A stretch of 64,000 nt of DNA from Microbulbifer sp. A4B17 (GTDB lineage Bacteria > Pseudomonadota > Gammaproteobacteria > Pseudomonadales > Cellvibrionaceae): positions 2,552,501-2,616,500 of the forward strand of contig NZ_CP029064.1 in assembly GCF_003076275.1 (NCBI RefSeq), read 5' to 3'. The notes below the pieces were generated by a model that was not told the origin of the DNA, made no database searches, and was given only the letters and a program-made list of their open reading frames with translations. Of this stretch, positions 8,170 to 16,474 are shown piece by piece. Both the position numbers and the translations under genes were made by a program. Each line of letters starts with the position of its first letter. Positions within the stretch are counted from its first letter, which is position 1.

Positions 8170-8505
8170 CTACTTCGTAGACCATATCTCAATAGACCTG
8201 GCCAAAATCCTTTTCCGAAAAACTCTGTGATTAGTGCGATAACAGGTAGGACTCCCACAGATCTTATAAGTTCTTTGGAGCCTCCAACTTCACCTGGTTG
8301 TTACTTTATGACAATGAGGCCATCGCCCTCCTCCAGTTAGCCTTCTTCGTTCCTGAATACACAGAGAATCGCCCCAGGGTTCCTAGTCAAACAAATCCTC
8401 TTAGCCTTATTGTAAGAATTTGCACTCCAGTACGACCAAGGTGGGTATCTAAACAGATTGTCTTCAAATTGGGGCTTATACCCTGCCACTAAGGATATGG
8501 ATTGT
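8170..8505. other. Intergenic between divergent genes
   Basis: About 335 bases separating the TonB-like gene and the thioredoxin gene. Open frames on both strands lack ribosome-binding sites and family resemblance. No gene is called. Confidence 0.4.
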
Positions 8506-8916
8506 ATGAAATTTATCCGCTTAGCTCTTCGCACCTTGATCGCCGCTACATTAGTTTTTTCTATGCCATTCGCTCTAGCATCAGAGCCATTTTCCGAAGA
8601 ACGATTCAAGGAGTTACAAGCCGCCAAACGACCCATTTTGATCGATGTGAGAGCAGATTGGTGTCCAACCTGTAAAAAGCAGGGCGAGATTCTGGCGCAG
8701 TTTCAGAGGGACAATGCCCAGTGTGGCCTTACGATCCTGAATGTGGATTTCGACTCCCAGAAAATGTGGGTTAAGCACTTCCGCGCTCCTCGGCAATCAA
8801 CGCTACTACTGTTTAATGGAGAGCAACAGGTGTGGTTCAGTGTTGCCGAAACTCGTGCCGATGTAATTCAGCAGAATATCTTCGATTCAGTTAAGGCTTG
8901 TACTGACAATGCTTGA
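8506..8916 (+). CDS. Exported thioredoxin-fold protein (DsbD C-terminal-like)
   Basis: The protein has 136 residues from the ATG at 8506, which has TAAGGA ten bases upstream; an ATG at 8497 is too close to that site. It has a signal peptide (MKFIRLALRTLIAATLVFSMPFALA) followed by a thioredoxin fold with the redox motif DVRADWCPTCKKQGEIL. This matches the gamma domain of DsbD, whose site is typically DxYADWCVACK. The stop overlaps the start of the CcdA-like gene by eight bases. The two genes together would rebuild the membrane-to-periplasm electron relay that DsbD provides in one chain. The exact target (cytochrome c maturation, disulfide isomerisation or peroxide defence) is not shown. Confidence 0.82.
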   Translation: MKFIRLALRTLIAATLVFSMPFALASEPFSEERFKELQAAKRPILIDVRADWCPTCKKQGEILAQFQRDNAQCGLTILNVDFDSQKMWVKHFRAPRQSTLLLFNGEQQVWFSVAETRADVIQQNIFDSVKACTDNA

Positions 8917-9610
8917 GCTTAGCGCCATCCCCCTGGCTTTGATCGCGGGTACTCTCAGTATTCTCTCTCCCTGCGTTTGGCCATTGGTGCCAATGGTTGT
9001 CGGGGCTTCTAATAGTGCCGGGCGCTGGGGGCCGTACGCGTTAGCTATTGGGCTGAGCTTGTCATTTGCATTGGCAGGTACGGTGCTGAGCTTTCTATTG
9101 GTCTCCTTAGGATTAGACCCAGAACTCTTCCGCTATATTGCCGCGATAATGTTAGTGGCGGTTGCACTAGTCTTGTTGATCAAACCACTTTCCGATTGGC
9201 TGACCTTGCGCTTATCAAAAATCACCGCAGGGTCGAGCAATACCGGTGATGGAGCTTGGGCTGGGCAGTTTGGTATTGGCTTCCTTACCGGAATCATCTG
9301 GCTGCCATGTGTTGGCCCTACCCTGGGTGCAGCTATAGCTCTCGCCTCCATGGGCCAACAGTTGGGGCAGTCATTTATGGTGATGTTTGCTTTCGGGCTA
9401 GGTACCGGTGCAGCGCTTTTAGTGGCTGGGGGGCTATCGAGGCAGATTTACACTCGACTATCACCGTCAGTAGGGGCTGTCGCGATTGGGGGTAAAACAG
9501 TGCTGGGTCTTATACTATTACTGCTTGGGGTCCTGGTCTTGAGTGGGCTCGATAAAGTAATGGAAGCCTGGGCTTTAAATTGGATTCCCGAGTGGACTTT
9601 CAGTTTTTGA
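8909..9610 (+). CDS. CcdA/DsbD-type transmembrane electron transporter
   Basis: A 233-residue protein with six predicted membrane helices. The two functional cysteines sit in ILSPCVWPLVP in the first helix and IIWLPCVGPTLGAA in the fourth, the conserved positions in CcdA and DsbD-beta. It passes electrons from cytoplasmic thioredoxin to a periplasmic thioredoxin-like protein. Its gene overlaps that of the exported thioredoxin (8506-8916) by eight bases, so the partner is almost certainly that protein. Confidence 0.87.
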   Translation: MLELSAIPLALIAGTLSILSPCVWPLVPMVVGASNSAGRWGPYALAIGLSLSFALAGTVLSFLLVSLGLDPELFRYIAAIMLVAVALVLLIKPLSDWLTLRLSKITAGSSNTGDGAWAGQFGIGFLTGIIWLPCVGPTLGAAIALASMGQQLGQSFMVMFAFGLGTGAALLVAGGLSRQIYTRLSPSVGAVAIGGKTVLGLILLLLGVLVLSGLDKVMEAWALNWIPEWTFSF

Positions 9611-9616
9611 TGACTC

Positions 9617-9650
9617 TTTAGCGACTAGTCGAGCGCTGTTGTTTTTTTTG
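9617..9650 (+). terminator. Possible terminator after the CcdA-like gene
   Basis: The CGACTAGTCG palindrome and the AGCG...CGCT pairing are followed by a run of eight T at 9642-9649, immediately downstream of the stop at 9610. The stem is short, so confidence is modest. Confidence 0.4.
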
Positions 9651-9779
9651 GCTGGGTATTCTTATCCGGCCTTTTTTGTGAGCTCTTAACTTGCAAATAC
9701 AGAGTTAGCGTTATTAATGATTAGGTATTCATTCCCGTCGTCGGCGTAAATACGCACTTTTCATTTTGGAGGATTTACG

Positions 9780-10694
9780 ATGGTAGAAATCGAATGTCTA
9801 TGGGAGTGCAATGATGGATTGGGCGAAACGCCAATCTGGTCAGCGGAAGATATGTCTATTTATTGGGCTGATCACGTTAACCCCGAGCCTGACCCCACTG
9901 ATGCTCGGCCTCCAACCATAAAACGCTTCAGTATCGAGACAGGTGAATGCAAGACCTGGGAGATGCCTGAACAAATAGGCTCTTTTGGCTTCCGCCGTGG
10001 AGGTGGAATGATCGGAGGGGGGCGGTCCGGTTTCTTTGCGATCGACTTGGAAAACAGGCGTGTCGATACAATCGTTAATCCTGAACCCGGTAGGCCCCAC
10101 AGTCGTTTGAATGATGGCAAAGTGGACCGCTATGGGCGTTTCTGGTGCGGTAGCATGGATGTGCGTTTTAAAGACAAATCTTCCTATCTCTATTGTTTGG
10201 AACCCGATCTAACCTACCGAAAGGCCGATAAGGATTTTCGCTTTGTTGTAGCCAACGGCATTGCTTTTGACCCTGAAGATACGCGAATGTATTTCGGGGA
10301 TACCTTTGGACATATGGTTTACGTATTCGATCTGGATATCAGTGACGGCCGGATTAGCAACCGGCGCCCTTTCTTTTCCATAGAAGACCGACAACCAGGA
10401 ATTGTCGACGGTGCAACGGTAGATACGGAGGGGTTTTACTGGTTTGCGTTGAACCTTGGGGGCAAAATCTTGCGAGTAGACCCTAAAGGAAGGCTTGATA
10501 GAGAGATCGACCTGCCGATTCGCAGCCCTACCTGCATCGCTTTTGGCGGTAAGAACTACGAGACACTGTTTGTCACATCTCAGCAGTCATTCCTTACTAA
10601 AGAAGAGCTGGCTCGGCACCCTCAGCCTGGCTGTATCCTGGCGATTCATGGGCTCGGTGTCCGAGGGCTTCCTGAACCAAAATTTGGTGGCTGA
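9780..10694 (+). CDS. SMP-30/gluconolactonase/LRE-family lactonase
   Basis: A 304-residue six-bladed beta-propeller hydrolase. The metal-binding and fold residues are recognisable: LGETPIWSAEDMSIYWAD at the start (the Glu ligand), SRLNDGKVDRYGRFWCGSMD (Asn and Asp), FVVANGIAFDPEDTRMYFGDT (Asn) and PGIVDGATVDTEGFYWFAL (Asp). Family members hydrolyse sugar lactones or related esters in the cytoplasm. The start has GGAGG seven bases upstream. It is followed by a carboxymuconolactone-decarboxylase-like gene on the same strand, perhaps in one transcript. The true substrate is not shown. Confidence 0.9.
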   Translation: MVEIECLWECNDGLGETPIWSAEDMSIYWADHVNPEPDPTDARPPTIKRFSIETGECKTWEMPEQIGSFGFRRGGGMIGGGRSGFFAIDLENRRVDTIVNPEPGRPHSRLNDGKVDRYGRFWCGSMDVRFKDKSSYLYCLEPDLTYRKADKDFRFVVANGIAFDPEDTRMYFGDTFGHMVYVFDLDISDGRISNRRPFFSIEDRQPGIVDGATVDTEGFYWFALNLGGKILRVDPKGRLDREIDLPIRSPTCIAFGGKNYETLFVTSQQSFLTKEELARHPQPGCILAIHGLGVRGLPEPKFGG

Positions 10695-10806
10695 TCTATC
10701 CTTGAATGGGTCTCCTCAGACAAGATTTCCCGAACTCACGCTTTGCGTAAGTAGGATCTTTGGAAGTGATAAATCTCAACAGTAGATTTTAAAAGAGAGG
10801 TGTCAA

Positions 10807-11376
10807 TTGCGTATCCCCGCCATCCCGCCTGAAGAACTCGACGAAGAACAGAAACCTCTCTACGAAGATATGAGCACCGAGATGAAGAGTTATTTCTCGG
10901 GTTTTATCAAGAAGCGCAAGGATGGGGCTTTGCTAGGGCCTTGGGCTCCGGCTTTGCAATATCCCAGGTATGGGAAGCCTTGGTGGGACTATATCAAGGC
11001 CATTGCAGATAAGCCTGTTTTGCCCAAGACCTCCAGGGAGGTCGCGATTCTGGTGACCGGAGCCAGGTTTAAAGCGGGTTATGAATTGTACTCCCATACG
11101 ATTATTGGGGAGAAGAGTGAGTTGGCGAGGAGTAAAATTGCCACTATCGCGGCAGGCCAGCGCCCAATAGACCTGACTTTTGAGGAGGCTGCTGCTTATG
11201 ATGTCGCCGCATCACTTGCAGCCGGCGGCCGCTTGCCACAGGCTACTTGGGAGATGGCCGTTAGTGCTTTTGGTGATGAAGGTGCCGCTGAGCTGGTCTT
11301 TCTCGTGGCTGGCTATCATCAGGTCTCTGCTATTTTGAATGGTTTTGATGTTTCCATACCCGGCGACGGAAGTTAG
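10807..11376 (+). CDS. Carboxymuconolactone decarboxylase-like protein
   Basis: A 189-residue all-alpha protein of the CMD/AhpD-like superfamily, starting with TTG at 10807 behind AGAGAGG. It has PKTSREVAILVTGARFKAGYELYSHTIIGEKSELARSKIATIAAGQRP, the typical core helices, and EGAAELVFLVAGYHQVSAILNGF at the end. The CxxC motif of peroxidase-type AhpD is absent, which points to the lactone decarboxylase-like or uncharacterised branch. It sits about 110 bases downstream of an SMP-30-type lactonase, so a shared catabolic role is possible. Confidence 0.82.
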   Translation: MRIPAIPPEELDEEQKPLYEDMSTEMKSYFSGFIKKRKDGALLGPWAPALQYPRYGKPWWDYIKAIADKPVLPKTSREVAILVTGARFKAGYELYSHTIIGEKSELARSKIATIAAGQRPIDLTFEEAAAYDVAASLAAGGRLPQATWEMAVSAFGDEGAAELVFLVAGYHQVSAILNGFDVSIPGDGS

Positions 11377-11496
11377 GGAATATCTTGATTCGGGAGGGGG
11401 CAAGAACGTTTTGGGTTTATCCAGCTCAACTCCACACTCATCCTATATGTAAGTTGTGGAAAAAGTAGCGTCCTCTAAATGCTTGAAAGCAAATAC

Positions 11497-11513
11497 CACT
11501 CTCTTCGAGAGTG
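11497..11513. terminator. Hairpin downstream of the CMD-like gene
   Basis: CACTCTC, loop TTC, GAGAGTG: a perfect 7-bp stem in the region between convergent genes. There is no T-tract, so it may only be an RNA-stabilising hairpin. Confidence 0.35.
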
Positions 11514-11596
11514 ATTGAGTGGAAGGAAGGTAAAGTGTGTAGTTGGGATAGGTTGCAGGGCCATATTCCAACGCCGTACAGATTCTATAGAGTTTA

Positions 11597-11618
11597 CGAG
11601 ATGGCATTCGCCATCTCG
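11597..11618. terminator. Hairpin just downstream of the PepSY gene
   Basis: CGAGATGGC, loop ATTC, GCCATCTCG: a perfect 9-bp stem with a four-base loop, 15 bases past the end of the PepSY protein gene. It could terminate the minus-strand iron operon, though no U-rich tail follows. Confidence 0.45.
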
Positions 11619-11632
11619 CAGGAAATAGCCCG

Positions 11633-13216
11633 TTATTGGGCGGCAACAACTTGGGGTATATCTGCAGACAGCTTTGACTGGGATACCTGCCTATAGATAT
11701 ATCGGCTCGTATAGAGGCAAATGCCCCCCATTACCAGGGCACCCAGGTCAGTGAGGACCACTGGCAAAGTGACGGACTTCCAGGGGACCAGCAGACCGTT
11801 CCCCGTTACCAGTGCATTCAGCATAGGGATACCGCACAGCAGCAGGCCTGCGCAAAGTGAGAGATCTGCTAATGCAGGTTTTATCTGGCGGCGCAATATC
11901 GCCCAGGCTATGGCCACCCCCCATACAGAGAGATACACCATTTCAATCCAGTGAAAGCGCTGATCGCCACCACTACCGGGAGGTAACAGCTTATTGGCAT
12001 AGAAAGTGGCCGCGGTGGCGACAACCAAACCGGCACAAACCCCTACCGTGAGCAAACTGAGGAACCAGCCGGAACCTCGGGTATTGATATCACCAGAGGG
12101 GAGCTTTTGCCTCTGTGCCTTGCGAACCTGCCAGATAACGGTGCCCGTTACCATCATCAAACACAATGCCAATCCCAACACAAAGTACAGGGCTTTTATC
12201 AGGAAGCCACCGTAGAGTGCGTAGTGAAGTGGAGTCAGTGAAAAATACACCCGCATAAACGGACCTGAGTCCTGCACGGGGTTATTGATATTAACTACTT
12301 CGCCATCTTCACTGCGGTATTTGACATCTACAAAGCGCACCAGCGCCTCGTTTGTTTGGCCCGAGACTTGGACAACCTGATTTCGATCTCCGTAGGCCTC
12401 CACATAAATGGTTTGAGGTTTCGCATTAGGCACTTGGTTCTGGTAGCGCAGCAGTATTTGATTATAGCTACTGGACTCCAAAGGCTCGCCAGTTATCTCA
12501 GGATGTTCCCCCACTACCGAGGCGACTGCTGCTTCCACATTACCTTCAAAAGCAGAAAATGCAGCAACCTGGATCATAATGCCATTCAGGCCAAGTATTG
12601 CGCCGGTAAAAGCAATCACTATATGGAACGGTAGCGGCCAGACCCCTAATACTTTGTGCAGGTCTGTCCATTTGAGCCGCCTGCTGCGATCCACACGGAA
12701 TTTAAACATCTCTTTAAAGATTTTCTTGTGAATGATGATGCCACTTAATATCGAGAGCAGCATCACCAAGCCCATCAGTCCAACCAGGTAGCGTCCAAAA
12801 GGCCTGGGAAACAGTAGATCAGTGTGCATATACGTCAATAGCTCAGCGAAATCAGAGCCGCTGGGCGGCAGCACTTCACCGGTATTGGGGTTTATATGGC
12901 GTACCTCGGTTTCCTCGCTTTCAGCATCAGTCCAGAGCACTTCCAGCATAGGATGGTAGTAGTCTGGCATTGAGATCATAAAAAAGCTGTCCTCACCGAT
13001 ATTTGCCTCGGCGAGCACCGGAGCGACCAGTCGATCTACATCCACAGGCGCTTCAGCATCGAAGGCAATACGATGCTCGGGGCGTTCCCATTGGGTCAGC
13101 TCGTGGCCAAATAGTGCGACCACGCCGGAAAAGGAAATTACGAATAGCAGGATAGAAAATAACACCCCAATCCAGGAGTGAATTTCGTAAAAAAGGATAT
13201 TGCTACGCTGTTGCAT
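11633..13216 (-). CDS. PepSY-associated membrane protein (iron-linked, possible siderophore reductase)
   Basis: A 527-residue inner-membrane protein. It has an N-terminal helix with IHSWIGVLFSILLFVISFSGVVALF, a periplasmic PepSY-like segment (about 40-130, ending EVRHINPNTGEVLPP), the paired histidine-containing helices TYMHTDLLFPRPFGRYLVGLMGLV and TDLHKVLGVWPLPFHIVIAF, then a second periplasmic part and four or five more helices. This is the family of iron-regulated PepSY_TM proteins near TonB receptors, some of which (FpvG/FsqR-like) reduce ferric siderophores. It ends a three-gene operon with two small membrane proteins, and a Fur-like box lies upstream of the first. Confidence 0.82.
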   Translation of the reverse strand: MQQRSNILFYEIHSWIGVLFSILLFVISFSGVVALFGHELTQWERPEHRIAFDAEAPVDVDRLVAPVLAEANIGEDSFFMISMPDYYHPMLEVLWTDAESEETEVRHINPNTGEVLPPSGSDFAELLTYMHTDLLFPRPFGRYLVGLMGLVMLLSILSGIIIHKKIFKEMFKFRVDRSRRLKWTDLHKVLGVWPLPFHIVIAFTGAILGLNGIMIQVAAFSAFEGNVEAAVASVVGEHPEITGEPLESSSYNQILLRYQNQVPNAKPQTIYVEAYGDRNQVVQVSGQTNEALVRFVDVKYRSEDGEVVNINNPVQDSGPFMRVYFSLTPLHYALYGGFLIKALYFVLGLALCLMMVTGTVIWQVRKAQRQKLPSGDINTRGSGWFLSLLTVGVCAGLVVATAATFYANKLLPPGSGGDQRFHWIEMVYLSVWGVAIAWAILRRQIKPALADLSLCAGLLLCGIPMLNALVTGNGLLVPWKSVTLPVVLTDLGALVMGGICLYTSRYIYRQVSQSKLSADIPQVVAAQ

Positions 13217-13237
13217 TTAAGTTGGCTAGACCGAAAA

Positions 13238-13510
13238 TTATAAAAAAGAAAGAGCGCTTAGTCCGAGCATGACCAGCAATAGAGACAACAGGTATGCCGC
13301 TGCGCGCCAAGTGGAGGCGGCGAGTAACCCCATACTCATATATCCGACCCATAAAAGTGTCGATAACATAGATCCCGCTGCCATCCGTTCTGTTGGCTCG
13401 GCGGACGGCCAGTAAATCGACAACATCACCGTGCTGGAAAACATCAAGATAATGCTCAGCACAATGGTCAGGGCGACCTGTTGCCAACTGATTTTTATTG
13501 AAGCAGCCAT
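13238..13510 (-). CDS. Small membrane protein, DUF3649-like
   Basis: A 90-residue protein with three hydrophobic helices (about 10-33, 45-63 and 68-90). Its size, helix pattern and position between a PepSY_TM gene and a DUF3325-like gene match the DUF3649 proteins of iron-uptake operons. The family call rests largely on context. It lies 21 bases upstream of the PepSY gene and four bases downstream of the next small gene, so co-translation is likely. The role is unknown. Confidence 0.6.
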   Translation of the reverse strand: MAASIKISWQQVALTIVLSIILMFSSTVMLSIYWPSAEPTERMAAGSMLSTLLWVGYMSMGLLAASTWRAAAYLLSLLLVMLGLSALSFL

Positions 13511-13514
13511 AGAG

Positions 13515-13832
13515 TTATCCGATAGTCAGAAGAGCCTGCTCTAATACCAACAAGCCCACTACTGACAGCGGAAAATGGCGAAGCAGCCAATTAGGTTTGA
13601 TTGGGGCGAGCAGCGCTTGTAATAAAGCGCAGAACATCGCGACACAAAGCCAGATGGGTATTCCTACTTCCCAGCCATATAGGAATCCATAAGGAATTGA
13701 ACTCAACGGAAGTACCCACCAGGCAATTCTTCGCAAGCGCTTAAAACTGCCGGGCTGTAGATCTTTATGTCTGGTTACAAAAACTAGTAGTACAGCAAAA
13801 TAAGTAAGTAGGAAAGCCACCAGGTTAGACAT
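13515..13832 (-). CDS. Small membrane protein, DUF3325-like
   Basis: A 105-residue protein with four predicted helices, including MSNLVAFLLTYFAVLLVFVT with a basic loop RHKDLQPGSFKRLRR after it. The size and the genomic neighbourhood (first gene of a DUF3325-DUF3649-PepSY iron operon) support the assignment, but no catalytic motif is visible. A Fur-like box is centred about 160 bases upstream. Confidence 0.6.
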   Translation of the reverse strand: MSNLVAFLLTYFAVLLVFVTRHKDLQPGSFKRLRRIAWWVLPLSSIPYGFLYGWEVGIPIWLCVAMFCALLQALLAPIKPNWLLRHFPLSVVGLLVLEQALLTIG

Positions 13833-13982
13833 TGAAGTTTTCCAGCCTTCTTTGCTTAGAGGTCGCGGATTTTTTGAACATTGCGCTTATTCTTTACAGA
13901 AATGGAGTTTCGTAGTTGCAAACATTGTCTTCAATACTGGGAAGCTTTGTATTTAGCGATCTACCGGGTTTAAATGTAAGCC

Positions 13983-14001
13983 ACAAATAATAATCATTAT
14001 C
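13983..14001. promoter_or_regulatory. Fur box candidate
   Basis: The 19 bases ending in AATAATCATTATC match the classical Fur consensus GATAATGATAATCATTATC at 15 positions. It lies upstream of the minus-strand DUF3325/DUF3649/PepSY operon, whose product types are iron-related, which supports the call. It is also 120 bases upstream of the exonuclease gene on the plus strand. Confidence 0.65.
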
Positions 14002-14124
14002 AGTTGTAGTCTATCTTAAGATACATGTTTGTTCAATTGGCTTGAAAATGCAGACAGACTGGAAGGTAGCAAGGAAGAGGCGCTAAGTTCTTTTACCTTT
14101 CTTCCATATCTTATCGTTCTTATC

Positions 14125-14604
14125 ATGTGGATTATTGACTTCGAAGCCAGTGGCTTAGCCAAGCAGAGTTACCCTATAGAAGTTGGCCTCTACTCTGAAA
14201 CAGTGGAATACCAGGCGCTAATAAGACCAGTGCCACACTGGTCTTATTGGTCCGATGATGCTGAATCGATACATAGCATTTCCCGATCAAAGCTAGAATC
14301 CGAGGGTATAGATCCAACTACAGTGGCTTATAGCCTAAACAGGATTCTTTCAGGGCAGATTGTCTATTGTGATGCCCTGCGCTGGGACAGTTTTTGGTGC
14401 AATGCCCTTTTTTCTGATACTGGTATTCACCAGGAGTTTGAACTCAGGGATATTCAGGAGCTAATTGGTGACTCTGAAAATCACTTAAGAGCATTCATGA
14501 ATGAACGCGAAAAGCTGGAGGGCTCTGACAAATTCACAGTTCATCGAGCGCTGGATGATGCAAAAATAATCTGGAAGGCACTAAAAGTAGCATTAGCAGG
14601 CTGA
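14125..14604 (+). CDS. DEDDh-type 3'-5' exonuclease (RNase T/DnaQ-like)
   Basis: The protein has 159 residues from the ATG at 14125. The frame is open back to a TTG at 14029, but the family normally begins right before the first motif, and neither start has a clear ribosome-binding site. The motifs are complete: MWIIDFEASGLAKQSYPIEVGL (Asp and Glu of ExoI), AESIHSISRSKLESEGI, VYCDALRWDSFWCNALF (ExoII Asp) and TVHRALDDAKIIWKAL (ExoIII His and Asp). The substrate (RNA ends or single-stranded DNA) cannot be told. It is a single gene facing a LysE-type exporter. Confidence 0.75.
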   Translation: MWIIDFEASGLAKQSYPIEVGLYSETVEYQALIRPVPHWSYWSDDAESIHSISRSKLESEGIDPTTVAYSLNRILSGQIVYCDALRWDSFWCNALFSDTGIHQEFELRDIQELIGDSENHLRAFMNEREKLEGSDKFTVHRALDDAKIIWKALKVALAG

Positions 14605-14706
14605 TATGAGTGAGTAGCTTTAAAGCTAAGTATAACGGCCGTCTTCCTTAGACTAACTAACAGAGAGTAGTAATTGGGCCTATTACTTCTACACCTTGTG
14701 GAGCCA

Positions 14707-15339
14707 CTAACTTTTTGCCGCAATAAAAACACCACTTCCTATAAGTAAAGCCCCGGAGCCGTATTTTAGAGCTGGGGTCTTTCCTGATTGACTGATTGTT
14801 GACCGTGCTTTGCAGGCAAGGTACGCGTAACTGGCCATCACACCGCCTACGGCTAGCGTTGCAATTGCAAATATAATTGCAATGTCCAAAGAAGCAACTC
14901 GAGTTAGATCGAGAAATGCTGGAAAGAAGCTTACGTAGAAAAGAATAGCTTTCGGATTACCCAGCGTGGTGAGTAAGCCCAATAGAAAACTTGAAAAGCT
15001 GCTACGGGACTGGCTTGTTGCTATTTCGTTTTGGTTTTGGTCGACTTGGCTTCTCTTTGCTGAGAGAAAGAGATTCACTCCCAGCCAGATAAGAAAGGCA
15101 GCTCCAGCATATTTAATAACTATGAATAAGCTCCCCAAGGTTTCGGCTAGCGTTGCTAAGCCAAGCAGAGCTAACAAAATAAAGAAATAATCTCCTACAA
15201 CAACTCCCACTACTGTAATTAACCCCTGGCGCAAGTCGAGTGTCACTGACCGGGAAACTACAGCTAATACTCCCGGCCCAGGTATCAGTGCTAGTACTAG
15301 CATTGAGATAAGCAGAACCAGGGATGTAGAGATTGTCAT
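14707..15339 (-). CDS. LysE/RhtB-family amino-acid exporter
   Basis: A 210-residue protein with six predicted membrane helices. The family signature LALIPGPGVLAVVSRSVTLDLRQGL is near the N-terminus, followed by GVVVGDYFFILLALLGLATL, YAGAAFLIWLGVNLF and LLGLLTTLGNPKAILFYVSFFPAF, all hallmarks of LysE translocators. Substrates in the family include homoserine, threonine and other small amino acids; the one here is unknown. Confidence 0.88.
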   Translation of the reverse strand: MTISTSLVLLISMLVLALIPGPGVLAVVSRSVTLDLRQGLITVVGVVVGDYFFILLALLGLATLAETLGSLFIVIKYAGAAFLIWLGVNLFLSAKRSQVDQNQNEIATSQSRSSFSSFLLGLLTTLGNPKAILFYVSFFPAFLDLTRVASLDIAIIFAIATLAVGGVMASYAYLACKARSTISQSGKTPALKYGSGALLIGSGVFIAAKS

Positions 15340-15436
15340 GGGGTACCCAATGTTCTTTAAGAATTTATTGCTTTGATTCTATATTCTCAAAAACTGTACA
15401 TAAATTGTGCTTTTGAGGCTTCTTGCGGGCTCCTGC

Positions 15437-16474
15437 CTAGCAAATCCTTGGCAGCTGCTCCCCAGGCAAACGCTGCAATAACCGATCACATCCCAGATTG
15501 TTTTTTAAAATAACCTGGGAGCTATTTCCTCCCCCAACAGTACCAATAGCCGCAAAGCTGCTATCTGCTGTTGCTTTTCGGAGAATGGAAAGTGCCAGCC
15601 CAATATCTGCTTCGGGGACAAAAGCCACAAAACGCCCCTCATTCGCTACATAGAGTGGGTCCAGTCCCAATAACTCACAAGCGCCCTGCACGGCATCACA
15701 AACAGGTATCTTGCTCTCCTCCAAGAAGAAGGTCCGCCCGCAGTTTTCTGCTAGCTCCACCAATGCAGTGGCAAGCCCTCCCCGTGTGAGATCTCGAAGA
15801 CAGTGGACTTCAATTCCGGCATTGATCATTTGTGCAACTACACCATTCAGTGGAGCACAGTCGCTGAGGAGATCACTTTCAAACTCGAGTCCCTCTCGGC
15901 TGGCCATTACCGCCATGCCATGGCGGCCGAGATCGCCAGACAGGATAATAGAGTCACCCTGGCAAATGCGGTTGGGATCAATGGGTTGTTCTCCTATTAG
16001 GGTACCGATGCCGCTGGTATTGATATAGAGCCCATCCCCCTTCCCTTTCTCTACTACTTTGGTATCGCCGGTGACTAAGGTAATTCCTGAGTTCCGGGCA
16101 GCCTCAGCCATCGAAGTCAGAACCCGTTGAAGAGTTTCCAGAGGCAACCCCTCTTCGAGAATCAAGCCACAGCTTAGAAACTTGGGTTCCGCGCCTGCCA
16201 TGGCCAAATCGTTGACGGTGCCATAAACGGCAAGCTCACCGATATTGCCTCCAGGAAAGAAAAGCGGTGAGATAACAAAGGAGTCGGTGGTAAATACGAG
16301 CTGATCCGGTTTCCATGGAAGTGTTGCACTGTCATGGGCCTGGGAGAGCCAGGGGTTATCGAAGACAGGTTGAATATATTGATCGATCAAGCGTTGGGTC
16401 ATCTCCCCACCGCTGCCGTGGCCGAGACGTATGATCTCTTCAGCGTTTGGTGGAATTGGACACTGTAGATTCAT
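15437..16474 (-). CDS. hypE: Hydrogenase maturation protein HypE (carbamoyl dehydratase)
   Basis: The protein has 345 residues. HypE dehydrates the carbamoyl group delivered by HypF onto its C-terminal cysteine to make the cyanide ligand of the NiFe site. It has the PurM/AIR-synthetase fold, with RLGHGSGGEMTQRLIDQY at the N-terminus, an AVYGTVNDLAMAGAEPKFLS ATP-binding region and DLTRGGLATALVELAE. It ends in LPRIC, the obligatory C-terminal cysteine. The start overlaps the end of hypD by 35 bases. It is the last gene of the hydrogenase operon. Confidence 0.96.
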   Translation of the reverse strand: MNLQCPIPPNAEEIIRLGHGSGGEMTQRLIDQYIQPVFDNPWLSQAHDSATLPWKPDQLVFTTDSFVISPLFFPGGNIGELAVYGTVNDLAMAGAEPKFLSCGLILEEGLPLETLQRVLTSMAEAARNSGITLVTGDTKVVEKGKGDGLYINTSGIGTLIGEQPIDPNRICQGDSIILSGDLGRHGMAVMASREGLEFESDLLSDCAPLNGVVAQMINAGIEVHCLRDLTRGGLATALVELAENCGRTFFLEESKIPVCDAVQGACELLGLDPLYVANEGRFVAFVPEADIGLALSILRKATADSSFAAIGTVGGGNSSQVILKNNLGCDRLLQRLPGEQLPRIC

